Assembly (NCBI RefSeq): GCF_004011695.2
Contig: NC_082416.1
Location: forward strand, 124,001 to 188,000
DNA length: 64,000 bases
Source: Ascochyta rabiei
Lineage: Eukaryota; Ascomycota; Dothideomycetes; Pleosporales; Didymellaceae
Reading direction: 5' to 3'
Part shown: positions 1 to 9,880 of the stretch, piece after piece
How positions within the stretch are numbered: the first letter of the stretch is position 1
Layout: every line of letters starts with the position of its first letter
Position numbers and translations under genes: made by a program
The notes under the pieces: model-generated
What the model was told of the DNA's origin: nothing
Database searches by the model: none
What the model saw: only the letters and a program-made list of their open reading frames with translations

Positions 1-191
1 ACTGTTTATTAGTGTCCTATTAAGTACTAGCTATAGTAGCCTTAGAGGTCCTAAGGCAGAGGTTTATTAGTGTTTAAGTTGCATATTAGTTACTATTTTT
101 TAGGTAAGAGTATTACCTAATGTAAGAAGGTGGTTGTCTTTAATAGTAAGCCCTAACAGCTTGCTAAGATTATCTAATATACCCTCCTAAC

Positions 192-304
192 AATCACGTA
201 CCTCTAATCCCTAATAGCCCTCTAAGCCCTTGCTAGTTTACACCCCTTATAATCACGTGCACCTAAACCCTAATGGCCTTCTAAGCCCTCGCTAGTCAAC
301 CCTG
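192..304. repeat. Degenerate tandem duplication, unit about 59 bp
   Basis: Two adjacent copies begin AATCACGTA at 192 and AATCACGTG at 251. They continue through matching CTAATRGCC..CTAAGCCCT..GCTAG blocks. Most differences are C/T or G/A, as expected of RIP-damaged DNA. The flanks (1-191 and 305-362) are AT-rich and show no coding signal. Confidence 0.5.
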
Positions 305-362
305 TACTTTTACTCCACCACAATAGCTAAGTTTATTAAATTTAGAGTTTTAAAATTGCGTA

Positions 363-796
363 ACGTACTCTACGGGCGAGTCGGACACACAGGCGAGTCG
401 GACACTCAAATTCACACCAAAAATCACAATTCTTAAACCTTAATATCTCCACAACTACACAATAAAATTATTTAAAAATTAATATACTATGCTGTATGTA
501 TATAAAGATAAAGACTATAGAAGCGCTTAGCTTTCCTCCTATTAATGTAGAAGTTAGTAAGTAAGATATAAAATACAGGGATTATTTTAGCGTACTTTTA
601 AATACCTCTATGTGTATCTATAATAGAGCTTAGTGCTTCTAGACTCTTTATTCTTATATAGATGCAGCATAGATTTTAAATTTCTAGACAATTTTATTGT
701 GTGGTTGTAGAGATATTAAGGTGTAAGAATTGTGATTTTTGGTGTGAATTTGAGTGTCCGACTCGCCTGTGTGTCCGACTCGCCCGTGGAGTACGT
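363..796. mobile_element. Snap-back MITE related to a pogo/Fot element
   Basis: The element is flanked by TA duplications at 361-362 and 797-798, the target-site signature of Tc1/mariner-pogo transposons. Its two arms, about 363-532 and 627-796, are inverted copies of roughly 170 bp, with the best match over the outer 110 bp. Only about 95 bp of loop remains, so a transcript would fold into one long hairpin. The terminal ACGTAC.C.ACGGGCGAGTC pattern and the twice-repeated GGCGAGTCGGACA motif are shared with the larger element at 4526-6389. There is no coding capacity. It is best read as a non-autonomous derivative mobilised by a pogo-type transposase; the mobilisation is inference. Confidence 0.85.
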
Positions 797-1351
797 TACT
801 ATTAAACTTAGAGCTAAATTATCTAAGACGCTCTGCTAAGGCTGCGCCTCCTAATTAATAAGAGTGCTTTAATTAGTTTATATTTACGCTAGTCTTTAAT
901 TAGCTGCTGGAGTCTGCTGGAGTTTGCCCTATTTTAGCGCCGACTTAGCGGAGCGTCTGATTTATGAGATAAGCTTAGGCGTAAGTAGTTCGTTCGGGCT
1001 GTCAGCGGCGCACGCAACTCCATTGTGTTGCTTATAGGCAGCCTGTCCGGGGCTGGTACGTAGACTGATGCCAGTATGTCGGCCGATGCCACGGTATTTG
1101 ACCCTAATGAACCTGGCTCTCTCTGTCTTTCCCAGGCAGAAAATATCATGCTTGCACTTGCATCGACAACAGTCCTCACCATGTCACGCAAGACTCTTCA
1201 TCTCAGAGCCGAAGCGGCCCCTTTAGAACCCGCGCCATCATCACCCCTGAAGTGGCAAAACAGCTCCTCTCCGACGGCTACCATTTGCACATAGAACGAA
1301 GCAGCATCCGTTTCTTCTCCGATGACGAGTACCACTGTAGACCAGCACAAT
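797..1351. other. AT-rich flank grading into the 3' region of the regulator gene
   Basis: AT-rich sequence to about 980 continues the repeat-associated compartment. Base composition then becomes gene-like. I see no protein or RNA gene; the short reading frames match nothing I recognise. Confidence 0.4.
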
Positions 1352-3714
1352 CTACACTTGAAGCGGCACGGGCTGGTGCATCGTCTCCCACTCCAAGTTA
1401 TCGAACCAGTTCAAGAAGGTTTCCGAGTCGACGCCGTGCTCTGCCAGCATGCTGTAGTCCATGTCCATGGCCCTGGGCGACATGTTGCCGCTCACGCCGC
1501 CGCTCATGGTGCCGCTCACGGTGCCGCTCGTGCTCATCTCGCTCCTCTGGTCGGAGCTGTCAAGAATCTCTTCCAAAATGCGCGACAGCGTCTTTGCCGC
1601 CCCGGCGCACAGGTTGTGGTTGCCGCCAGACGGCTCCGACGCCCATTGCAGCGACGCGGCGAGCACGCTCGTGTGTCTGATGACTTCAGACTTGGATATG
1701 GAGCGTGGAGGGTTAGAACCCTGCTGCATGCGCATGCGAAGGTCGATGGCAAGGACGCCGGCGCTCGGGAGCGCATAGTACAAGAGCTATATACACGTGT
1801 CAGTGACATTGGCAACAAGGTACGAGGAAGACGGCTTACCATCCACGCACGATCGCGATGTATGTTGACGCTGTCGACTTGGATGCCGGGGAGAATCATG
1901 ACCGCTGTGAGCATGCGCATGCTGATCTTGATCAGCGCGTCCGAGGCGCATCTTTGTTGGCGGCAGAGCAATCTCTGCAGCTGGAATTCGTTCTGCAGAT
2001 GTTCCAGGTAGACCAGCAGCAGCATCAAACATGTTCCCGGTGGGGTACCATCGTTCCAGCAGCTGTGTTTGTACTGCAGATGGCTCGGGATCCGGTTCCA
2101 CGTCTCATTACAGCGAGTCAATATGTCCCTGACACGATTCATCAAACGCCTACAAGTGGCAAAGTTGGGCGAGAAGGAACTCACTGTACTTTGCAAACCA
2201 AATTGTCTTGCGCGCCGCCTAGAGACAGCTCCAAAATCTCCTCTGTGACTTTGCCAAGGGTGTGACGCATGCGAATCCAAGAAGCTGGGCGGATCTTGCA
2301 GTCGATGTTCCAACCGGCCATGTCGAGTACGGAGCGAAGGTGGTCTACACAAAAGTTTTCTTGATGGAAGAGGTGATCGTCGACGTCTAAAGGAAGACCG
2401 ATGTCGCAGTAGTGACCCGGTATCCGGGGTGGCCGGCCAAAGAAGGTGGAGATGCTCTTGTCGACACGAAAGGCGGCGGAAAATAGCTTCTTTCGAGCCT
2501 GGACGAGGAAGATTGGCGAAGTGCTCGTCGCCGCGGGTTCCTTGTGCAGACCGAGGGCCAGAATGTCGGTGGAGAGGTCTCCAAGTCGCTGCCAAGAGGC
2601 GTGGCCTGCCTCTCTGTTAGAAGCTGAATGGATACAAATGGGTTGTTAGGTCTCATGCTCACTTGCTTCGCCGTGCTGAAAGGTTAGTAGAATGAGGTTC
2701 TCATAGAGACACCAGGAGAGTAGGTCGTTGGTGTGGGCATTTTGGCGGCAGAGGGTTATGCACGCGTCACTGCAAGCGGTCAAGAGCTGGGCAAAGGAGG
2801 TTTTGCTGATTCCGTCTGGGGTCGTCGCAGAGCCTTTTCCATTCAGCAGAGACATGGACAGAGACAAGCCGGCCCAGGCAAAAACGAGACCAAGAAACTC
2901 CCAGCGCAGGTTGTCGCCGGTGAAGAGTGTGCTGAAGGTGCTTGCGTGCATTTCAGGGGGTACCTGTAGCGGCTTTTGCGTATTCCTGGTGGTCTTTTGC
3001 GCCAGAACATGCACGTCTCCACTGGCCAGGTGCTGCAAGGTCTCCACAGCTTTCAGAGGGATCAAAGTCGCCGTGGGGGATACTTGGCTTGTTCGAATGT
3101 ACATGTCGACGAGGGACTGGATAATGGAGACGTGTTGGAGGTTTTGCAGTATCCAGGATCCAAGTTGAAGTGAGCGGCTCAGGCCGGGGTCGTCTTGGCG
3201 TATGCCTGCAGAGAGCGTGTCGCCAGCGGGTCTAGAAGGCTGAGAATCTGTGGTAGCGGTCGGCACGTGGTCGACTCGGTCAAAGACAGAGTAGTAGCTG
3301 GTGGGGCCATAGTAACCAGAGCCGGCAGGCTTGGGAGCACTCTGCACGTTGAGCTCTACGTCACTACCACCGAAGAAGGAGGGAGGGCGCGAGTGCATGG
3401 CGTTGGCTGGTGGGGCCAGGGGGGGCAGGGGGGCGGGGCCAGGGGGCGGTGTATGAGGCTTGCGTGCGGGGAAGTGCCGGCTCGCTCAGCCTGTCACCGG
3501 ACAGATCCAGGACTCCGAAGCAAGTTTGATATGGCTGCGCGGACAGCTTGTGGGTCCGCCAAGGCGAGCGCGTCAAGGGAGCCGCGTGGTAGACGCATGA
3601 GGCGCTGATGCCGCGCGCTTCGCATCTTTGGCAGAATGGGGAGCGATGGTCGCATTTCACCTTTGCCTTTCGACAGGGCTCGCACGAGCTGCGGGTGCCG
3701 TTGCGACGCAGCAT
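1352..3714 (-). CDS. Zn2Cys6 transcription factor with fungal MHR domain
   Basis: Nuclear DNA-binding regulator. From the start at 3714 an N-terminal binuclear cluster is visible with spacing CX2CX6CX6CX2CX8C (starting CEPCRKAKVKC). The middle-homology domain follows, marked by DKSISTFFGRPPRI, and the tail is Ser/Gly-rich. Proposed introns are 3407-3497, 2624-2662, 2150-2184 and 1787-1839. Together they give 714 residues in one frame. The 91-nt first intron has a weak GTGACA donor and spans G-rich homopolymers; if it is not spliced there is a one-base frameshift in the C/G run. Two introns are unusually short (39 and 35 nt). An in-frame upstream ATG at 3948 would add 78 residues. It lies near the ATP-grasp/POT pair, but the pogo element intervenes, so a shared role is only a guess. 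Confidence 0.82.
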
Positions 3715-4525
3715 GGGAGAGCTGGGCCACGAGTGTTTGCGCAGGCTGGACCGCGCGCAGAGGGCCTCGCAGGCGAAGTGGTCAGGCAAGACTGGATGCC
3801 ATGTGTACGTAGTCGGCGAGACAGGCGGAGGCGAGAAAGAGGGAAAGTCTAGGTGGCATAGCGGCGCGTGGTATTCGTTTGCGTACTTACTAGATGGGGT
3901 GTTGGCTGAAAAGCACCGATCCCTGAAAGGGTTCTTGCCCTGACTCATTTCCGACTTGGTGCCTTTACATCCCGTTTCCGTCCCACATCTTGGTCAGCAC
4001 CTTCTAATTCCTCCCTGTACTTAAAGTATAAAAGCATAAGAAGAATTAGTCTTAGATAATTAATTTTGAAGTATCCTTTAATAGGAATAGAAGATTCTCT
4101 GTGTAACCTATCCCAGTGCTCCCATATACCTCGTAGCGGATACCCACGCCTTTTAGAGCCTTTTATCATCCTGTGTCGTTACATTAGCAGGATTCACAGA
4201 GCGGCGCAGAATTTACGGACCATAGTTGGGCAGATTTACCAATTAGTAATCACTAAGTTGCTAGCAATTACTAGTTAGTAAGCACCAACAAACTAGTAAT
4301 TACTAAATAGTAGTTACCAAATTCAGTAAACGAGTAATTACTCATTACTAATCAGTAAAAATGTAAGGGCTTAACTTAAACTTACCTTAGCTATAGTAAC
4401 ACAGACTTAAAATGGTATAGTAATCCATTAGATTAATTAACAAGGGTTTAAATAGTATAAATACCTGTAGCATTCTACTACTACTAACTAGTAATTACTT
4501 AGTAACTAACTAATACTAATTAGTA
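3715..4525. other. Regulator upstream region, then AT-rich repeat-like DNA
   Basis: 3715-3950 is the 5' region of the minus-strand regulator. From about 4020 the sequence becomes very AT-rich. From 4240 it carries many near-palindromic TAGTAATTACTA-type words, which resume at 6390-6520 on the far side of the pogo element. The pogo element therefore seems to have inserted into an older AT-rich repeat. No gene seen. Confidence 0.5.
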
Positions 4526-6389
4526 ACGTACCCCACGGGCGAGTCGGACAACAGGCGAGTCGGACACTTTTGCCAAGCCCCCACCAAACACCTCCTCCTA
4601 CACCAATGTCTTCTCAACAGCACTATTTAAACGCGTTAAAGGAAGCGCAGATACAGCTTGCGCTCCAGGCTCTTAAACAAGACGCGACTCTATCTCTGTG
4701 ACGCGCTGCTGCTATCTACAAGGTCCCTTGAAGCACACTAAGCAACCAGCGCACTAGACAACCTTTACGCGCTAATTCTATAGCTAACTTACAGAAGCTG
4801 GACAATAATAAGAAGAAGGTAATTATTAAACATGTTCTTAAGCTAGATGTGCGAGGATTTTCCCCTTAGCTCTTAGATATAGCTACTATAGCTAATTCTT
4901 TGCGCGCTAAGCGTAATCTAGGCCCTATTAGCGTAAACTGGCCTAGTACGTTTGTTAAGCAACACCTAGAACTTAAAGTTAAGTTTAATCGCAAGTACGA
5001 CTACAAGAGATCTCTCTGTAAGGATCCTAAGGTTCTACAGGGCTGGTTTAGCCTGGTAGCTAATACTAAAGCTAAGTATAGCATCTAGGATAAAGACACG
5101 TACAACTTTAACAAGACAGGCTTTATAATAGGCCAGATCTCCCTAGAAGTAGTTGTTACAGCTTCAGAACAACAAGGTTGGCCAAAAGCTATCTAGCTAG
5201 GCGACTAGGAGTAGGCTACAGCTATAGTGAGCATTAATGCTAAAGGATAGGCTATTCTAGCCTTCCTTATCTTTAAGGCCTACTACCACCTCTCTGCCTA
5301 GTACAAGGAGGAAGAACTGCCTTAAGACTAGGTTATTAGAGTCTCTAATAACAGCTGAACTACTAACAAGCTTGGTATAGACTAGATAAACCACTTTAAC
5401 AGGCATATAAAGGAGCGTACTGTTAGCACCTACTGTTTGCTTATTATTAATAGTTATAAGAGCTACAACTCTCTTAAATTCCAGCAATACTGTAAGGATA
5501 ACAAGATTATTACTCTCTGTTTGCCTTCTTACTTATCACACCTTATACAGCCCCTTAATGTAGGTTGTTTTACTGCTTTAAAGAAGGCGTATAGGCGCTA
5601 AGCTAAAGTACTTATATAGAACTAGATTAACTATATTATAAAGATAGAGTTCCTGCTATGCTTTATACGCGCCTATAACGCTGTAATTACTTCTAAGAAT
5701 ATCTAGGGAGGGTTCTAAGGTGCTAGATTAGTCCTATTTAACCTAGACTAGGTTATAATGGCCCTTAATGTGAAGTTGCGCACTCTATTACCACTACTAC
5801 CTGTTAACAACAAGCTCTGGCAGTCGCAAACCCTAAGCAACAGCCTTAAACTTAGGTTGTAATTAATGCTTATAAAGACAAGGATTTAGAAGTATATAGA
5901 TAGTTCGCCTACCTCTATAGTTAAGGCGTTTAAGAAGGTAGCAAAGGGGGCAGCAATAATTGCGCATAAGCTAGTGTTAGCGCAATAGGAGATTACTTAG
6001 CTTTAAGCTGCTAATAAGGCAGCTACACAATAAAAATTACATAAAAGAAAGTAAGTTTAGGCAGAAGGGACCCTAACAGTTAAAGAGGGCTAGCAATTAA
6101 CAGCTCTTAAGGAGTTTAGGGCGCGTAGTAATAGGAAGAAGGCAAAGAAGCAGGTGTGCGCTGAAGGAGGTGAGCCCTCCTAAAGGCGCTGTGGATGGTG
6201 TAATCAGACAGGATATAACGCGCGAACGTGTAAGAAAGAGGTAGAAGTAGTTTCTGAATAGTATTACAGACTATACTGCACGTTGCAGCACTAAACTAGG
6301 TTGTTTTAGGCCATAATAGGGTGGTGTTTGGTGGGGGCTTGGCAAAAGTGTCCGACTCGCCTGTTGTCCGACTCGCCCGTGGGGTACGT
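4526..6389 (+). mobile_element. Full-length pogo/Fot-type DNA transposon
   Basis: This 1,864-bp element has 67-bp perfect terminal inverted repeats, beginning ACGTACCCCACGGGCGAG at the left and mirrored at the right. TA target duplications lie at 4524-4525 and 6390-6391. Each terminus contains the word GGCGAGTCGGACA twice in direct orientation, a plausible transposase-binding iteron. Length and TA target fit fungal Fot1/pogo elements of about 1.9 kb. The interior holds one damaged transposase frame. The TIRs are pristine while the coding part is heavily mutated. Confidence 0.92.
4606..6261 (+). pseudogene. RIP-damaged pogo/Fot transposase
   Basis: From the ATG at 4606 a single frame runs about 551 codons without an indel but with numerous stops, mostly TAG/TAA where CAG/CAA is expected and TGA where CGA is expected. 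Recognisable parts are an N-terminal psq-type helix-turn-helix (RAAAIYKVP then STLS) and a CENP-B-like section. The DDE integrase-like core includes NSYKSYNSLKFQQYC and LPSYLSHLIQPLNVG. A C-terminal zinc knuckle follows, CGWCNQTGYNARTC, in which the expected His of GH reads Tyr; CAT to TAT fits RIP. The protein once bound the TIRs and catalysed cut-and-paste transposition. It is dead here. Confidence 0.9.
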
Positions 6390-6391
6390 TA

Positions 6392-7344
6392 ATTACTAAG
6401 GAAAAAATATATTATTTACTAAATAGTGTTTACAATTTGGTAGTTACTGAAGCGCTAAGCTACTTTCAGCGTTACTAGCTAGTTGCAAAGTAGTGACTAA
6501 GTAATTACTTAGTAAACCTTCATCTATGTCACGGACGGACTCAGGACTGATGGTTCAGTGACGGAGTGCTGCGATCCTTGTGAGCTCCACCTTCCGCACG
6601 TGGCTTAGCGCTGATAGTCCAGTTGATAGGTACCGTCCATTTACATGTTACGAAGGGCGCCCTGCACCCGGCCGAGCATCGCAGTGCGCGGTCAGGATCA
6701 CAGCAACGCCAGACGCAACGACAAAGCCCAGACGCCCCTTGAGCATCATGGCCCCAACAAACACACACAGCAGTCACGGGTGGGCTTCCTGGCGAACCCA
6801 TCACCATCCGGCATGCTATCATCCGTGCCACAACACCCTTACAGATCACTAGACAGCCTTGTCCACTGCCGCCCCACGTGTTGAGGGAGTGGTGCCCCTT
6901 CAACACACCTGACAAGGTCGGAGGAGCTTCGTGCGAAAGCGCTTGTGCTGAGCGCGCTTAGCGGCACGCACGAGCGGAGCATCGCGCTTGTGGAGCCGGG
7001 AGCCGCGTTGCGACGAAATGCTGCTGCCGCTGCGTCTGGTGGCAGCTCACACCACACAACACAGCTGCATAGGAAGGGAAACATGCTAGAAACGCTCGCA
7101 ATGGGTTGGACCTCGGAGCGGACACTATACCTAGTATGGTCTACGCCAACCATCTTGAAGTCGAATCGGCTGTCAGAGTCGCTCTTCTCCACCTGCCCAA
7201 TTGACATGCCGCACTCCGACATGCTCGTCCCAATGGGGTTGCCGCGCATTGCGCGTCAAGTACAGTACCTACGTGCTTCAGCTGTCCACTTGCGACATTT
7301 GCAATTCAGTCTTGCACCAGCTCTTGCCCCTTATCGCCGACAAC
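6392..7344. other. Repeat flank and 5' region of the ATP-grasp gene
   Basis: 6392-6530 continues the TAGTAATTAC-rich repeat. After about 6540 composition becomes gene-like. An upstream exon of the ATP-grasp gene could lie here, but I found no splice model that requires one. Confidence 0.35.
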
Positions 7345-9423
7345 ATGTTCCAGGAAAGTGCATCTGCGTTTGCGCCTCTCCAGCCAGCACAAGACACCAC
7401 CAAAATGCCACCACCTTCCCAGAACATCCTGCTGGCCAGTCGCGAGGGTAAGGCGAGCAGCACCCTGAACGCCGGTAGCTGCTGACCGGCACAGGCAACG
7501 TCGTGTGCGAGTGGGCATTGGAGATGGCGCGTTCACCTCAGCCCGCCTACTATCACGTGCTCCGGGTGCACATGAGCCTTCCCCCCAAGACCGACGACTC
7601 CTTTCATGGCCAGACGATTCAAATCGCTGAACCTCCGCCTGGCTTGAACTCCCAGTGTTCTTCTGCGCTCGACTTTCTCGATTGGGCTGCACGCCTCGTT
7701 TGCGTGGGCAGCGGCGGCAGGCATGCAGCCACTGTACAGATCATCTTACCCGCCCAAGACGGATGCATTGTGCGTGCAGACATACTCCGCCAGCGCCTGG
7801 CTACCAGCAAGTCCATGGAACGAGTCGAGGAGTTGGTCTCCCTCGATCAGCATATGACTGCCTTTCAAGAGAGCCAAGGTGCAAGCACAGATCTGCTCAG
7901 TATCCTCAGCTACGCCGCTGGTGCCATTCTAGAACAGCAGCATATCCAAAGCTCGCCAAGCGTGAACCAAGAGCTGCAGGCCAGGCTTTCTTTCCCATGG
8001 ATCTGTCAGCTACCTCGCATCTCGGCCAGCACTTCCGTTGTAATGCTAACCATTACCAGGCCCTGCTCCATGGACTCCGAAACGGCTGGTCCTCGTCGGC
8101 TGCAGGCCTGAAGTCATCATGGAGAAGTGGCTGACAGCAGCCTTCAACCTTGGCATTCACATCACCATCGTTGGACAGCATGGCCGATGGCTGCAACACC
8201 AGGGCTTTTGCCAGCCTGTGCAAAAGTATATCGATATCGACATGGAGCTGGACGGCGGCTTGGCTGATCGCATTGCCGACGCCCTCATCAGAGATGGCAC
8301 CGCCTACGACGGCATCACCACCTTCACCGACACCTATTTCGTCGACGTTGCAAGGGTTGCAATTCGTCTCAAACTGCCCACAGCGCCCTTGTCGGCCGTG
8401 GAGACCGCCGTCGACAAGTACAAGACTCGATCTCTGTTCCCTGGAGACTGCAACTCTTTCCAAGTCGACAGCTCCGCACAACTTCGCCAATCCATGTCAG
8501 ACGGTCTGGTCACAGCATACCCGCTCATTGTCAAGCCCAGCCAGGGCTGGGCCTCGGAGGGTGTCTCCAAGGTCACTAACGAGGCAGAGCTGTTTGCTGC
8601 CGTCGCTGCTCTCGAGCCTGCAAAACACGGCACTCGCATTGTCATTGAGACATATCTCGACGGCCCCGAGGTCGACGCCAATTTTGTGCTGCAAGACGGA
8701 AAAATTCTCTTCTACGAGCTGGTCGACGACTTTCCCTGCACATCGGAGCGAGACGATCTCCCCGGCCAAGAGAATTTCTTGGAGACTGAGATGCTCTATC
8801 CTTCGAACCTGCCAACCAACGAGTCAGACATCATCAGAGACGAGCTGAGGAGTATGCTTGTCAAGCTGGGATTCCACACCGGCGTCTTCCATCTCGAGGC
8901 CCGAATCACCAACTCTTCAATGGCTTTTACATCGGCCAATGGCGTGGACCTGCGGCCCCATGGCAAGCAGTTGACTAAGGCTCCAACCGCCACACTGCTC
9001 GAAATCAACCAGCGCGCGCCTGGCATCATGGCTCAGCATATCACGGCATTCAAGAGCGGGGTAGACTGGACTGCTTTGCATCTGCTCGCAGCTTTGAAAG
9101 ATACTGTGCGCTTCACTGCGCTGGCGCACGAGTACGCGCCCGAGGCTCAACCCATTGCTGCAATCGTCTTCATCAACACCGAGTTTCCAGGAACTTACAA
9201 CGGCGAGTGCTTTGCTGTTGATCTGAAGAGGCGGCGCCCTGATCTCGGCGCCATGGTCTACCAAGGTGGCTCCTACTACCACTATACCAATCCCATTGCA
9301 ACAGCACCCAAACTCGTTGGTCATTTGCTTGTGTCATCTGACAAGGGCCGCAATCATATTCTTGCTGCGGCAAAGGAGATGCGGAGAGAAATTAGACTTC
9401 CCATTACACCATTCCGGGCGTAG
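7345..9423 (+). CDS. ATP-grasp carboxylate-amine ligase
   Basis: Probable ATP-dependent ligase joining a carboxylate to an amine through an acyl-phosphate. Three exons (7345-7447, 7495-8004, 8060-9423; introns of 47 and 55 nt with CTGAC and CTAAC branch sites) give 658 residues. The N-terminal third is a family-specific region. Residues 215-245 hold LVLVGCRPEVIMEKW. The ATP-grasp core shows YPLIVKPSQGW near 357 (ATP-binding Lys), ETYLDGPEVD near 400, and the metal-binding EINQRAPGIM near 519. It resembles the carnosine-synthase/amino-acid-ligase branch more than biotin or purine enzymes; the substrate is unknown. The start at 7345 is the first ATG in frame with exon 1. The downstream neighbour on the same strand is a peptide transporter. 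Confidence 0.85.
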
Positions 9424-9794
9424 CTAGTACTCCAGTGCATAGTAGATGAATTGAACCCAGAGAAAGTTTGCTCGGCGGACTTGCAACCGATAATGTGCAT
9501 TCCCTTCAAGCTGACATGATCAAAGCCCTATAGCACGTGTCATAATGGCTAATGATAAGCAGTGGCTAATGCATTTTAGGTAGTGGAGCTGCCGACGGGA
9601 CAGAGACTTACAGGGGCGCATTATCGGAGTAAGTTGGGCGAATTGAGCGTCTACTCCGAAAAAGAGGATTAGATTTTACTCCATTCGGCATACCGTATCC
9701 GACGCTCGAACTGAACGACCACAAGCATTGGGTAGATGCATGGAAGGTATCGGTCTCGTATGCTTAGTTCGGAGCCATATGCTCTGTCGTCTCC

Positions 9795-9800
9795 TATAAA
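9795..9800 (+). promoter_or_regulatory. Candidate TATA box of the POT transporter
   Basis: TATAAA lies about 80 bp before the ATG at 9881, within the 457-bp gap (9424-9880) between the ATP-grasp and transporter genes. Nothing else recognisable is in that gap. Confidence 0.4.
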
Positions 9801-9880
9801 TCACTCGACCTGTCACTTCTCCCACATTCCTAGGATGATAGCTCCCTGCATGCTCCTTTGAGCCGCATCCAACATCGATC

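Noticed and set aside
3407..3497. Frameshift in the G/C homopolymers of the Zn2Cys6 regulator
   Set aside because: A 91-nt intron with GT-AG ends covers this tract and makes the whole gene sum to 715 codons, so a break is not needed, although the donor is weak.
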